64,000 nucleotides of DNA from Mycobacterium senriense (GCF_019668465.1 NZ_AP024828.1:3038001-3102000), one strand, 5' to 3'; counted from the stretch's first letter, positions 1-8,401 are shown. Notes: generated by a model from the letters alone, not told the origin. Numbers and translations are program-made.

Positions 1-698
1 GGGATCTCGCGGCCCGCGATGGTCAGGCAGTTGCCGCGGTCCGGCCCGTAGCCGGGGATGCAGACACCGACCACGACGCAGCCGGCCAGCGGGTTGCGGG
101 CCAGTTCGTGTGCGAGGTGGGTAACCGCCTGGCGGTCTCCGATGGCCAAAACGCGGGTCTGGTACTGGCCTTCGGCGCGCTTGCGGTTGACGTGCTTGCG
201 CCACCCGCTGCGACTTCCCAGCAGCGCCAGGGTGCCGACGGGAAGCGCGATGGCCAGGTAGCCGCGGGCCAGGTCGACCTTGGCGAGCAGCGTCACCATC
301 GCGATGATTCCGAATGTCCAAAACGATGCGGTGCCGATCCGGCGGTACTCCTCGATTCCCGCGCCGATCACTCGCGTTGAGCGCGTTTGGAATACCGCGA
401 GGGCCGACAGCCACAGCACCGCGAAGAGGCAGGAGAACAGCGTCATCATCGGGTCCGAGTAACCCGATGTGTTCGCGATCTCGCCGAAGCGAACGTACTG
501 GGCAAGCAACACCGAGGCGCAGACGATCACCGAGTCGCTGATGCGCAGGTTCTGCGAATAGTGGTCCTGCCAACGCCGTAAGACGCCGGCACCGGCCGAA
601 GGCGCCGGACCCGCAGTGGTCGGCGAGCCATTGGTGTCGCCGCCATGCGACGTGGTCATGTTGGCGGGCCGGGTCTTCAGCGGTCGCCGGCGGGGCAT
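1..698 (-). CDS. Polyprenyl glycosylphosphotransferase (N-terminal part, runs off the window)
   Basis: Only the first ~232 codons are present; the gene continues beyond the left edge. Translation of the minus strand shows a basic start (MPRRRPLKTRPANM), four hydrophobic segments (around residues 52-70, 84-103, 125-142 and 147-162), then a Rossmann-like cytoplasmic segment containing RVLAIGDRQAV. This is the N-terminal layout of exopolysaccharide sugar-phosphate transferases of the WbaP/CpsE type, which load the first sugar-1-phosphate on undecaprenyl or decaprenyl phosphate. The catalytic C-terminal domain lies outside the window, so the assignment rests on topology. ATG at 698 is preceded by GGAG at 6 bases; a second ATG at 659 is possible. 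It probably works with the cupin and deacetylase genes nearby. Confidence 0.72.
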   Translation of the reverse strand, partial: MPRRRPLKTRPANMTTSHGGDTNGSPTTAGPAPSAGAGVLRRWQDHYSQNLRISDSVIVCASVLLAQYVRFGEIANTSGYSDPMMTLFSCLFAVLWLSALAVFQTRSTRVIGAGIEEYRRIGTASFWTFGIIAMVTLLAKVDLARGYLAIALPVGTLALLGSRSGWRKHVNRKRAEGQYQTRVLAIGDRQAVTHLAHELARNPLAGCVVVGVCIPGYGPDRGNCLTIAGREI

Positions 699-721
699 GA
701 CATGCTCCGTGTTGCGAATCA

Positions 722-1294
722 TCACCGACTGATGCATGTTGCCACCTGCTCCACTGGTACCAATCTGGGTTTGCGTGCGGGCCAGCTCGCGTCCTGCTCG
801 GAGATGACCGTGACCGGTATGGGCCACGAGATGCCGAATTCGGGGTCGTCCCAGCGGATCCCCTGCTGGTCGGCCAGCGTGTGGTCCCCGCTGATCTGGT
901 AGCTGACTTCGGTGTTGTCGACCTGCGTCTGGAACCCGTGGGCGACATAGGGCGGCAAGTACAGCGTCCGGTGGTCGTCGGCGTTCAGCCCGACCATGAC
1001 GTGGTCGCCATAGGTCAGCGAGTCGGGGCGGACGTCGACCGCGACGGCGGCGATGGCACCGCGGGTACAGCGGACCAGCATGGCCTCGGCGTGTGGCGGC
1101 ACCTGTCGGTACAGACCACGCACGGTGCCGCGGGTGTAGTTGAAGACGATATTCGTCTGCGTGACATCGAAATTCAGTCCGTGATTGGCGAAGTCCCGGG
1201 CGCAGAACGAGCGTGAGGAATACCCGCGATGGTCGCGATGGAGCTCGAGGTCGATGATTGTCACTCCGGCGACCTTGGTGGGCGTGTACTTCAC
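722..1294 (-). CDS. RmlC-like dTDP-sugar epimerase family cupin, atypical active site
   Basis: A 190-residue protein of the usual length of dTDP-4-dehydrorhamnose 3,5-epimerases (RmlC). Family signatures are clear: HRDHRGYSSRSF near residue 19, the cupin core PPHAEAMLVRC near 66, YLPPYVAHGFQ in the middle and GIRWDDPEFGISWP toward the C-terminus. In RmlC the loop RGLHxQ carries the catalytic His; here it reads RGLYRQ with Tyr62. The fold and a nucleotide-sugar substrate are likely, but 3,5-epimerisation is not assured; a 3-epimerase, ketoisomerase or inactive homologue is possible. It lies just upstream of the glycosylphosphotransferase gene on the same strand, suggesting it makes or modifies a deoxysugar for the same polymer. 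It is probably not the housekeeping rmlC. Confidence 0.75.
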   Translation of the reverse strand: MKYTPTKVAGVTIIDLELHRDHRGYSSRSFCARDFANHGLNFDVTQTNIVFNYTRGTVRGLYRQVPPHAEAMLVRCTRGAIAAVAVDVRPDSLTYGDHVMVGLNADDHRTLYLPPYVAHGFQTQVDNTEVSYQISGDHTLADQQGIRWDDPEFGISWPIPVTVISEQDASWPARKPRLVPVEQVATCISR

Positions 1295-1349
1295 TTACCG
1301 CTCCTTCTGTAACCGGGCCTGCTGAAAACCATGTCGCTCATGCGAGGGC

Positions 1350-2579
1350 TCACGCGTATCCGGCGGCCGGCGGGCGCGTCATCACGGTGGGGATGACGCC
1401 GTAGCGGGGTCCAAGCGTCTTGCCCGACGCGGCCGCCAGGCGCGGCAGCGAGCCCATGACGCTCGGCGGCACATTCGCGCCGGCGAGGTTGATGGCGGGC
1501 AACGCGGACACGGCGCTGTGGGCGGCCGGGATCACGCTGGTCCAGCTCGCCGGCACCGCCAGCGGCCCCAGCGAGGCCGCGCTGCCGAGGCTGCCGAACA
1601 CGCCAGATCCGATCGATCCGATCGATCCGAGCGCTCCCGCGCCGGAGCTGGCCGCACTGGCGGCTCCGGTGGCCGCAGCCGCTGCTCCACTGGTCGCTGC
1701 GTTCGCCAGGCCCTGCGCGGTCTGGGCCATGCCGAGGATGGAGGACATCCCATACAGCGGGGTCGCCGCCGCCGAGAAAGCGCTGGGAATAGCGCCGGGT
1801 ATACCCGAGGCGAGCCCCGTCATGATCGACGACGAGCTCGAGTCGGTTGCGCCCGCGGCTGCACTTCCGGCCGTTCCAACGGCCCCGGCGGTTCCGCCGA
1901 GGTCGCCGGCGGTGCCGCTCGCAGTGGTCATCGGTGAGGAAAGCTGGTGCAGCGCGGTGGGGACGTTGGACACCACGTGCGCGAGATTCGCCTGCTCCGA
2001 TTGCGAGGTGACCTGTCCGACTACCGCGGCCTGCTGGGCCATCCCGCCCTCATTGGTGACGTGCGGCGCCGGGTTGAATTGGGTCACCGAGCAGGCGCCG
2101 GCCGAGCCGGCGGCGTATTCATACATCGCCGCGGCGTCCTGCGCCCACATCTCGCCGTACTCGGCTTCGGTGGCCGCGATCGCCGCCGCGTTCTGGCCGA
2201 AAAAGTTGGTCGCGACCAGCACCGCGAGCTGGGAACGATTGGCGGCGACCGCTGGTGGCGGGACGGTCATGGCGAAGGCGGCTTCGTAGACCTCGACGGC
2301 TAGCCTGGCCTGACCGGCCGATTCCGCGGCCCGCGCGGCGGCGCCTGCCGTCCACGCCATGTAGGGGGCGAAGGCGGAGGCCATTGCCAGCGACGACGGG
2401 CCCATCCAGCGCTGGGTGGTCAAACCCGCGATCACGGTGCGGTAGCAGCTCGACGCGGCGTGCAGTTCGGCGGCCAAACCGTCCCAGGCCACCGCGGCGG
2501 CGATCAGTGACAGCGGGCCGGGGCCGGCGTACATCCTGGTGGAGTTGATCTCCGGGGGAAGCGCTCCGAAATCGATCAT
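1350..2579 (-). CDS. PPE family protein, SVP subgroup
   Basis: A 409-residue PPE protein. The first ~175 residues are a standard PPE domain, starting [19 protein letters not shown], with the helical tip motif and the [13 protein letters not shown] signature near residue 145. The Ala/Gly/Ser-rich remainder has an SVP-type motif (GPLAVPASW, a GxxSVPxxW variant) and the C-terminal box PRYGVIPTVM seen in this subgroup. PPE proteins normally pair with a PE protein and are exported by type VII secretion (ESX-5 for this subgroup). No PE gene is adjacent, so its partner must be encoded elsewhere. The neighbouring genes concern polysaccharide synthesis. Its specific function is unknown. Confidence 0.93.
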   Translation of the reverse strand: MIDFGALPPEINSTRMYAGPGPLSLIAAAVAWDGLAAELHAASSCYRTVIAGLTTQRWMGPSSLAMASAFAPYMAWTAGAAARAAESAGQARLAVEVYEAAFAMTVPPPAVAANRSQLAVLVATNFFGQNAAAIAATEAEYGEMWAQDAAAMYEYAAGSAGACSVTQFNPAPHVTNEGGMAQQAAVVGQVTSQSEQANLAHVVSNVPTALHQLSSPMTTASGTAGDLGGTAGAVGTAGSAAAGATDSSSSSIMTGLASGIPGAIPSAFSAAATPLYGMSSILGMAQTAQGLANAATSGAAAAATGAASAASSGAGALGSIGSIGSGVFGSLGSAASLGPLAVPASWTSVIPAAHSAVSALPAINLAGANVPPSVMGSLPRLAAASGKTLGPRYGVIPTVMTRPPAAGYA

Positions 2580-3094
2580 TTTCAGACCGTGGCCGTCAGG
2601 CGGGGCGAGGCGGCGGTGGCGACGAAGGAGGTGCAGGTGACCGGGGATGCATCGATAAACCGCAGGTCAGCCCTGGTCTGGCGGTCGTATGAGACCTGTG
2701 ACCAGCGGTTCGCCGTGACGAACGACATGTGCTTCCCCTTATGTGGTGCAGACGGTCGAGACGATGTTTAGGCCATTTCCAAACTGACGATATGACAATA
2801 GCCTACAAAACATACTAATGGTTTGACAAGAACGTGTGATCTAGACCTCAGGTATTTACCGACGCGTCAACCGGGACAGCCGTATGACTGCTAACCTCAG
2901 AAGTGGACTGGATATCTTGAGCGACGCGGGTGCGTGTTTCGCTCCACACCCTGAAGAGCCGAGGTGGTTGTGGCCTGCTTGAGCAAGGCGTTCGTCGACG
3001 TGACGGGTGACGCCGCCCGCGACGTCGGCCTCGGCCTCGGCCCGGACCTTTGCGTCAAAACTCGCGCCGCGGGGAATCCGACTTCTCGATTGCG
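2580..3094. other. Intergenic region between the PPE gene and the first TetR gene
   Basis: About 515 bases between divergently transcribed genes. An AT-rich island from roughly 2760 to 2860 stands out from the GC-rich surroundings and is the most likely site of the divergent promoters. Short open frames here show no family resemblance and no codon-position bias that I could support. No RNA gene or strong hairpin was seen. Confidence 0.5.
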
Positions 3095-3766
3095 ATGACG
3101 ACCCACTCGACTGACGGACGAGCCGATGCGACCCGGCAACAGATACTGCGGGCCGCGTCTCATCAGTTCGCCCGGCGCCCGTACCACGACGTCGGCCTCG
3201 ACGACATCCTGGCCGAGGCCGAGCTGACTAAGGGCGCGATGTACTTCCACTTCAAGTCGAAGCACGCGTTGGCGGTCGCGATCATCGAGGGCCAGACCGA
3301 GTCCGGCGCCGAAGCCGTGCAAGAACTGCTGTCGCGCGGTCTCTCGGGCCTCGAGACCCTGATCGACTTCTCCTATCTGATCGCCATCAAGGACATCAAG
3401 ACCGATATCGTCAGGTCAGGCCTGAACCTGATGGAGTCGGTCGGCCTGGCGGACGGGCTGCAGGAGAAGTTGTTCGACCAGTGGATCAAAGCGCTGGCCA
3501 AGGTCGCCGAGCAGGCCAAAACCGAGGGCGACATCAATGATGAGTGCGACCCGCAGGACATCGGCCGCTTGATGGTCTCGCTGCACATGGGCCTGCGGAA
3601 GACCAGCAATCTGGACGAACCGGAACGATTCCTGCGCGACCTGGAGAATTGCTGGTCCCTGCTCCTGACCGGGGTCCTGCAGCCGGACCGCACCGAATAC
3701 TTCCGCCAATTCCTCAGGCGGCGTGCGGCGCTCGCCATCAACGCCAGTTCCGCGGATGTCGACTGA
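3095..3766 (+). CDS. TetR-family regulator, ScbR/A-factor-receptor-like
   Basis: A 223-residue regulator with an N-terminal TetR helix-turn-helix (DATRQQILRAASHQFARR, then LTKGAMYFHFKSKHALA) and a C-terminal ligand domain ending in LLLTGVLQPDRTEYFRQFLRR. The turn motif KGAMYFHFxSKxxLA and the C-terminal layout resemble gamma-butyrolactone receptors such as ScbR of Streptomyces, though this is family-level recognition only. A TTG at 3050 would add 15 residues; ATG at 3095 places the HTH at the usual distance. The next gene encodes a related regulator on the same strand, 132 bases away. Its position between the PPE gene and the BcsB-like gene suggests local control of the surface-polysaccharide region. 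Confidence 0.85.
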   Translation: MTTHSTDGRADATRQQILRAASHQFARRPYHDVGLDDILAEAELTKGAMYFHFKSKHALAVAIIEGQTESGAEAVQELLSRGLSGLETLIDFSYLIAIKDIKTDIVRSGLNLMESVGLADGLQEKLFDQWIKALAKVAEQAKTEGDINDECDPQDIGRLMVSLHMGLRKTSNLDEPERFLRDLENCWSLLLTGVLQPDRTEYFRQFLRRRAALAINASSADVD

Positions 3767-3898
3767 CGACGGCAACACCGGGGGGTTGCACCAGGGGGAT
3801 CGCCGTGGTGGCGGCTGATACTGTGGGCCGTCTTGCGGGCAAGGTGAAACCGGATGAGCGATCTGCGCATCCGATGAGACTCCGGAGGTGCGTGCACA

Positions 3899-4609
3899 AT
3901 GGCGCGCCAAGTTCGCTCTGAAGCCACTCGCCGAAAAATCCTCGATTCCGCGATCGAAGTTTTCGCTGACGTCGGGTATGCCGCCGCTGGATGGAGCACG
4001 ATCATCGAGCGCACGGGAATGACCAAGGGCGCTCTCTATCACCACTTCGATTCGAAAGAATCGTTGGCGTCGAACATCATCGAGGAAGGTTCGGACGCAC
4101 TTCTCAGCGCTTTCCGCAACGTGTGTGGGGCGTCGTCGCCGGGGCTGGAGAACCTGCTGCACGGCACATTCACGATTGTCGAGGTGTTGAGCTCGGACAA
4201 AATGGCCCGCGCGGCCGCACAATTGGCCACGGCGTTAAGCGGATTCAACGGAGCGGCGTCGCGCTTCTTCGCGAACCTGATGTTGGAGACGGCACAAGAG
4301 GCACGCCGCGCGATCAAGGAGGGCGACCTCCGCACCGAAATCGATCCCGACGTGCTCAGCGCGTCGATCATCGGTACCATTTTCGGTGCCCGGTTGGTGG
4401 CCAATGCCATATCGAGCCACGGCAGAATCGGCGACATCATCGGCGACCCCGCCGCGCGCCTGCATCAGATATGGAAGCTGCTGCTGCCGGGCGTGGTTTC
4501 GGAAGCGTCGCTGCCCTACTTCGACCAATTCCTGCGCCGCGAAGGAATGCGTCACGCGGCGACCAGAGCCGCCCGCGACGAGGCCGCAGCGGAATCGGAA
4601 ACCGAATAG
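3899..4609 (+). CDS. Second TetR-family regulator, ScbR-like paralogue
   Basis: A 236-residue regulator starting at an ATG with GGAGG nine bases upstream. The HTH region contains ATRRKILDSAIEVFADVGY and MTKGALYHHFDSKESLA; the C-terminus has HQIWKLLLPGVVSEASLPYF followed by DQFLRRE, matching the C-terminal pattern of the preceding gene. The two look like diverged duplicates. It reads toward the BcsB-like gene 100 bases downstream and could be its regulator. TetR proteins of this class bind a small ligand and release an inverted-repeat operator; neither ligand nor operator is known here. No butanolide synthase gene is visible in the window. Confidence 0.88.
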   Translation: MARQVRSEATRRKILDSAIEVFADVGYAAAGWSTIIERTGMTKGALYHHFDSKESLASNIIEEGSDALLSAFRNVCGASSPGLENLLHGTFTIVEVLSSDKMARAAAQLATALSGFNGAASRFFANLMLETAQEARRAIKEGDLRTEIDPDVLSASIIGTIFGARLVANAISSHGRIGDIIGDPAARLHQIWKLLLPGVVSEASLPYFDQFLRREGMRHAATRAARDEAAAESETE

Positions 4610-4692
4610 GGCCCGAAAGTCGGGTGGCCGATCTCGAAGAGGTGGCGCCAGATACCTTTTCGCGATCGCCATGACGAGATTCCGTTATTGGG

Positions 4693-4709
4693 GTTGAAGC
4701 GCTTTCAAC
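4693..4709. promoter_or_regulatory. Inverted repeat in front of the BcsB-like gene (candidate operator)
   Basis: Perfect 6-bp arms GTTGAA and TTCAAC separated by five bases (GCGCT). The repeat ends one base before the ATG at 4711. If translation instead starts at the GTG at 4726, it lies 17-33 bases upstream of the start. Its size fits a TetR-type half operator, and two TetR genes lie immediately upstream. Binding is an inference. Confidence 0.4.
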
Positions 4710-4710
4710 A

Positions 4711-6759
4711 ATGCATACTGTTCCGGTGACGTACCGGAAATCCCTCCGCCGAGTATTTGCATTGGCCGGTGTCGTCGGATTCGTGGTGATGAGTGCTCCG
4801 GCATCGTGGGGTGCGCCCGCCGACCCGACCGCCCCGTCAGACTCGACTTCGACTTCGACTTCGACGTCGGCCACGGCGACGACCACCACGACGACGCTGT
4901 CGATGACCGACGTCGGGGCGTCCGCGAACCTGGAGTTCTGGGGCCTGACGAGCAGCCAGCAACTGACCGTGCCAGTGCTGCATGGACTGACCCCGGCCAC
5001 GCTGAACACGACGGTCGAACTGCCGATTAATTTGCGGTCGGGGCTGATCACGGTCACACAGGGCGATCGCACCCTCACGCGGCTGAACCTGCCCACCACC
5101 GATCAGACACCGATGACGATCCCGTTGGGCGGAGCGGAAGTGACCGACAACTGGCTGACGGTAACCGTGCACGCATACCTGGTCCCATTGGACGGTTACT
5201 GCCTATACCAGGAAAGCCCGCTGCGGTTGGTCAATGGGACGGTCAACTACACGGGCACCGAACTGCCGCCCACCACGGTGTCGCATTTCCTGCCGCCGGT
5301 GCTGCGCAAGCTGAGCATCTTTCTGCCACAGTCGCCGTCGACGGCCGAGTCCGACACGGCAATTCAGCTCGCCACCTCCACCGCCGCGCACTATGGCAAG
5401 CAGGCCCCCGACATCACGGTGATCCCGTTGCCGGAAGGGCAGAACTCACCACCGACGCCGCCGCAATCGCTGGAGCGCCAGGTCGTCGTGAAAGAGGGCC
5501 CGGACAACGGGCTTTCGCTGCAAGGTTCCTCCGGCGTGCCCTGGCTGTTGATTTCGGGCCCGCTGAATCGCACCGACGAGTCGGATACGGCCGTGTTGTT
5601 CAGCGACCTGTCGGATCTTGCGCTGTCATCCAAGGCCTCGATGGACTCGCCGAAGCCCAAGGTGCAACTGCCGGGAGACACCGCCACACTGCGCGAACTC
5701 GGCCAGTCCGTCGCCAACTCGACTTCGCTGCAACCCCGCGTGTCGATCGGAGTGGACCAAACCCGGTTGGGCAGGTCGGTGCATTCGGTGCGGGTGCATC
5801 TGCTGGGCTCATACACTCCGACGCCGAACAACATCGGCGGCCAGATCGCCGTCACCGTGGGATCGGAGACCATCGACCACTGGCCGACCGACGGCCACGG
5901 CAACATCGACCGGTGGGTCGACGTGCCGGACCGACTGCTGCAGCGCTACACCACTGTCGACCTGGTACTCGATGTCGCGAGCAACGTCGGGCATTGCGGA
6001 GACTTCTACACCGCGGGGCCCGGCAACCAGCTCCTCTCGTTGAATGTCAGCGGTGACAGCGTCATTCAGAGCGGCCCCGCCGCGCCGCCGGTGCCCGACG
6101 GCTTCCAATCGGTGCCCCAAACCCTGATGCCTCGCGTCCAGGTGGGCATCGCCGAGCACTCGTTCATCGACACCGTGCGCGCGCTCGACATCATGATCGG
6201 CCTGCAGCGAATCAGCTCGATCCCGATCGATACCACCGTCACGAGCGTCAAACAGGCGATCGATTCCTCGAATCCCGCACTGCTGATTTCCGCCGACGGG
6301 TGGAACCAATCCGACGTGGTGCTCCCGGTGGCCGCGGGACCCAGCGGCCCGATCACCGTCAACGCCGTCGGGCCTGGTGACAAGCCGGCCAAGCTCACGC
6401 TGGACCCCGTGCTGCGGTTCGCGTCTCTCCAAACGGTTTTCAACCGCGGCCGGTCGCTGCTGGTTGCGACGTCCAACGGGGCGCCCGGGCAGCTCGACGA
6501 GCTGATCAGGTGGCTCAACAGCGACAACAACAAGCATTGGCAGCGACTCAAAGGCGTTGCGGTGGTATCGGTGCCCGGGCAAGACCCGGTGACCGTCGAC
6601 CATCCGCCGCTGGCCGCCGGCGCGTCCGCCGCGGGATCCGGAGGTCATTCCGGCCTCGACTGGCTGTGGTGGTTCGGCGCCGGTTGGGTCGCTGTGGCCA
6701 TCGTCGGTGCCGGGGTGATCCTGTGGCGCGTGAGACGCGAATCATGGCGGCGCCAATAG
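4711..6759 (+). CDS. BcsB-like exported, membrane-anchored polysaccharide-synthesis protein
   Basis: A 682-residue protein with a cleavable-looking signal sequence (RRVFALAGVVGFVVMSAPASWG), a Ser/Thr-rich linker (about residues 42-64, mostly Ser-Thr pairs) and a large extracytoplasmic region of beta-rich character. It ends with one transmembrane helix near residues 650-672 (WLWWFGAGWVAVAIVGAG) and a basic cytoplasmic tail. This architecture matches BcsB, the periplasmic subunit that guides cellulose-type glucans away from the BcsA synthase. No BcsA or PilZ gene is in the window, so the partner glycosyltransferase is elsewhere or beyond the left edge. The Ser/Thr tract is a plausible O-mannosylation site. 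The following deacetylase gene is 13 bases away, almost certainly in one operon. Confidence 0.7.
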   Translation: MHTVPVTYRKSLRRVFALAGVVGFVVMSAPASWGAPADPTAPSDSTSTSTSTSATATTTTTTLSMTDVGASANLEFWGLTSSQQLTVPVLHGLTPATLNTTVELPINLRSGLITVTQGDRTLTRLNLPTTDQTPMTIPLGGAEVTDNWLTVTVHAYLVPLDGYCLYQESPLRLVNGTVNYTGTELPPTTVSHFLPPVLRKLSIFLPQSPSTAESDTAIQLATSTAAHYGKQAPDITVIPLPEGQNSPPTPPQSLERQVVVKEGPDNGLSLQGSSGVPWLLISGPLNRTDESDTAVLFSDLSDLALSSKASMDSPKPKVQLPGDTATLRELGQSVANSTSLQPRVSIGVDQTRLGRSVHSVRVHLLGSYTPTPNNIGGQIAVTVGSETIDHWPTDGHGNIDRWVDVPDRLLQRYTTVDLVLDVASNVGHCGDFYTAGPGNQLLSLNVSGDSVIQSGPAAPPVPDGFQSVPQTLMPRVQVGIAEHSFIDTVRALDIMIGLQRISSIPIDTTVTSVKQAIDSSNPALLISADGWNQSDVVLPVAAGPSGPITVNAVGPGDKPAKLTLDPVLRFASLQTVFNRGRSLLVATSNGAPGQLDELIRWLNSDNNKHWQRLKGVAVVSVPGQDPVTVDHPPLAAGASAAGSGGHSGLDWLWWFGAGWVAVAIVGAGVILWRVRRESWRRQ

Positions 6760-6772
6760 GGTTTGACGCTTG

Positions 6773-7825
6773 ATGGCACAAGTCAGGAGCACGCTGATGC
6801 GCCCGGCCGTCAAGAACATCGCGGCCCGCTTACTGTGTGCCGCCGGCGTTCCGGCGCTGACGCGGCGGCGGCACCGCGACGTGCTCGCCATCGTCATGTT
6901 CCACGGCGTGGCGGACCACCCGCTGTCGCCGCCGTGCTGGCATGTCAACGGCGCGCAGCTGTATCGCCGCCAATTGAATTATGTGCGTAAGCATTTCAAC
7001 GTCCTTCCGCTCGAGGAGGCCCTCGCCCGCCTTGCCGCCGGGACGTTACCGCCGCGCGCGCTGGCGCTCACGTTCGACGACGGCACCCGCAATCTCGCGA
7101 CACACGCGCTGCCGGTGCTGCGCGAGCTGAACCTGCCCGCGGCGGTGTTCCTCGCGACGGGCCCGATCGGCACCGGCGCAACCTTGTGGCCGGACCGGCT
7201 GTGGCTGGCGATCGCCGGCAGCAATGCCACCGAAGTCGATTTGGCCGCACTGGGATTGGGGACGCGCTCCCTCGACGGCAGCGCCAAACGTGGCGCTGTC
7301 TACGTCGCGGCCGTCGAGGGGTTGAAGAACCTTGCCGACGCAAAACGCATCGCGGCGCTGGACGAGATCCTGGGCGCACTCGGATGCCGCGACGGCGGCG
7401 ACCCCGGCCCGTTCCGGATGCTCAGCTGGGACGAGGCGCGGGAGATGGCCGCCGATCCACTGGTGACGCTGTATCCGCACACGGTCACCCACCCCATCCT
7501 GTCGCGGTGCGGCGACGACAAGGTCGAGCAGGAGATCGCCGATTCCTGTGCGGCGCTGACACGTGAGACCGGGCTGGCGCCAACAATTTTCGCCTACCCG
7601 AACGGCCGACCTCAGGATTTCGACGGCCGGGCCATGGACGCTTTACGCCGCCGTGGGGTGCGCTGGGCGTTGTCGACCGCGCCGGGCTTCGCCGACCGTC
7701 GCTGCGACCCGCTGGCATTGCCGCGGTTGGCGGTGGGCAGCAATTCCTCGTTCGACTACTTCCGGCTCATGGTCTCCGGCGGGCTGCCGCGCCGGCGCGG
7801 GACGGCCGGTGCGTCGAGCCGCTGA
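6773..7825 (+). CDS. Polysaccharide deacetylase (NodB-homology, CE4-like)
   Basis: A 350-residue protein. NodB motif 1 is ALTFDDGT (about residue 97), giving the catalytic base Asp and a metal Asp. A later PHTVTHP segment supplies the His-x3-His zinc ligands, and FAYPNGRP matches the motif-3 region. A central segment (about residues 125-220) is longer than in minimal CE4 enzymes and contains a WPDRLWLAI stretch seen in glycan-biosynthesis deacetylases. No convincing signal peptide is present, so it may act on the cytoplasmic side or be membrane-associated. ATG at 6773 is chosen over TTG 6770. It follows the BcsB-like gene by 13 bases and probably modifies the same N-acetylated polymer. Confidence 0.85.
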   Translation: MAQVRSTLMRPAVKNIAARLLCAAGVPALTRRRHRDVLAIVMFHGVADHPLSPPCWHVNGAQLYRRQLNYVRKHFNVLPLEEALARLAAGTLPPRALALTFDDGTRNLATHALPVLRELNLPAAVFLATGPIGTGATLWPDRLWLAIAGSNATEVDLAALGLGTRSLDGSAKRGAVYVAAVEGLKNLADAKRIAALDEILGALGCRDGGDPGPFRMLSWDEAREMAADPLVTLYPHTVTHPILSRCGDDKVEQEIADSCAALTRETGLAPTIFAYPNGRPQDFDGRAMDALRRRGVRWALSTAPGFADRRCDPLALPRLAVGSNSSFDYFRLMVSGGLPRRRGTAGASSR

Positions 7826-7840
7826 GGGGGATCGGCGGCG

Positions 7841-8242
7841 CTAGCGCGCTTCTTCCCAGAGCTGTTCGGTCAGATCCTGGAACGCGGCGAGGGCGAACTG
7901 GTCATCGGCCCGCCGCACGGCGGACTTGCTCATCATCGCGCGCACGACCGAGCCGTCCTTATGCGCCAGCTCGACGACCATGTTCGCCAGAGCGTGGACG
8001 GTCGCCAACAGTGAATCCGACGCCGGCGCCTGGTGGAAGATCTGTTCGAATCGCAGCGACAGGGCTTCGTCCGGCTCGTAGCCCATCATGTCGGCAAATG
8101 CTGTGTTGGCAAACAAGATACTGCCGTCATCGCCGATGGCCAGCACCGGAACCGGGATCCGCTCCAGCACAACCAGAGCGGGCAGTTCCTTCAAGGTCGT
8201 CATCGGCGATTGGCTCTGGTGGCTGTTCTGGCGTCGTTCCAC
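7841..8242 (-). CDS. Single-domain PAS protein
   Basis: A 133-residue protein consisting almost entirely of one PAS domain. It has VVLERIPVPVLAIGDDGSILFANTAF at the start of the fold, MMGYEPDEALSL in the middle and AFQDLTEQLWEE as the terminal strand and helix. There is no kinase, GGDEF or HTH domain, so it must act through a partner. The GTG at 8242 gives 133 residues; an ATG at 8203 would give 120 and still hold the whole domain. It is convergent with the deacetylase gene and downstream of metG on the same strand, separated from metG by a terminator-like hairpin. Its signal and target are unknown. Confidence 0.75.
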   Translation of the reverse strand: MERRQNSHQSQSPMTTLKELPALVVLERIPVPVLAIGDDGSILFANTAFADMMGYEPDEALSLRFEQIFHQAPASDSLLATVHALANMVVELAHKDGSVVRAMMSKSAVRRADDQFALAAFQDLTEQLWEEAR

Positions 8243-8359
8243 ACCGAAGATTATGGTCTACGCGAGACGTTGTGTTGAGTGCTTTACTCTAATGTGGCGC
8301 CGAAGTATTCATGTTACGACAACGGGTCACTCTACTTTCGCGTTTTCGGCTCACTCCAC

Positions 8360-8387
8360 GCCCGAGGCGGACACTCTGCCCTCGGGC
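8360..8387 (-). terminator. Probable terminator after metG
   Basis: Perfect 7-bp arms GCCCGAG (8360-8366) and CTCGGGC (8381-8387), with further partial pairing inside, located 14 bases past the metG stop in the direction of transcription. There is no U tract, which is common in mycobacterial terminators. Confidence 0.5.
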
Positions 8388-8401
8388 TTCACGCGTTCTG
8401 C

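Noticed and set aside
1420..2303. Long plus-strand frames across the PPE gene
   Set aside because: Typical antisense frames of GC-rich Ala/Gly-coding DNA; the minus strand encodes a recognisable PPE protein.
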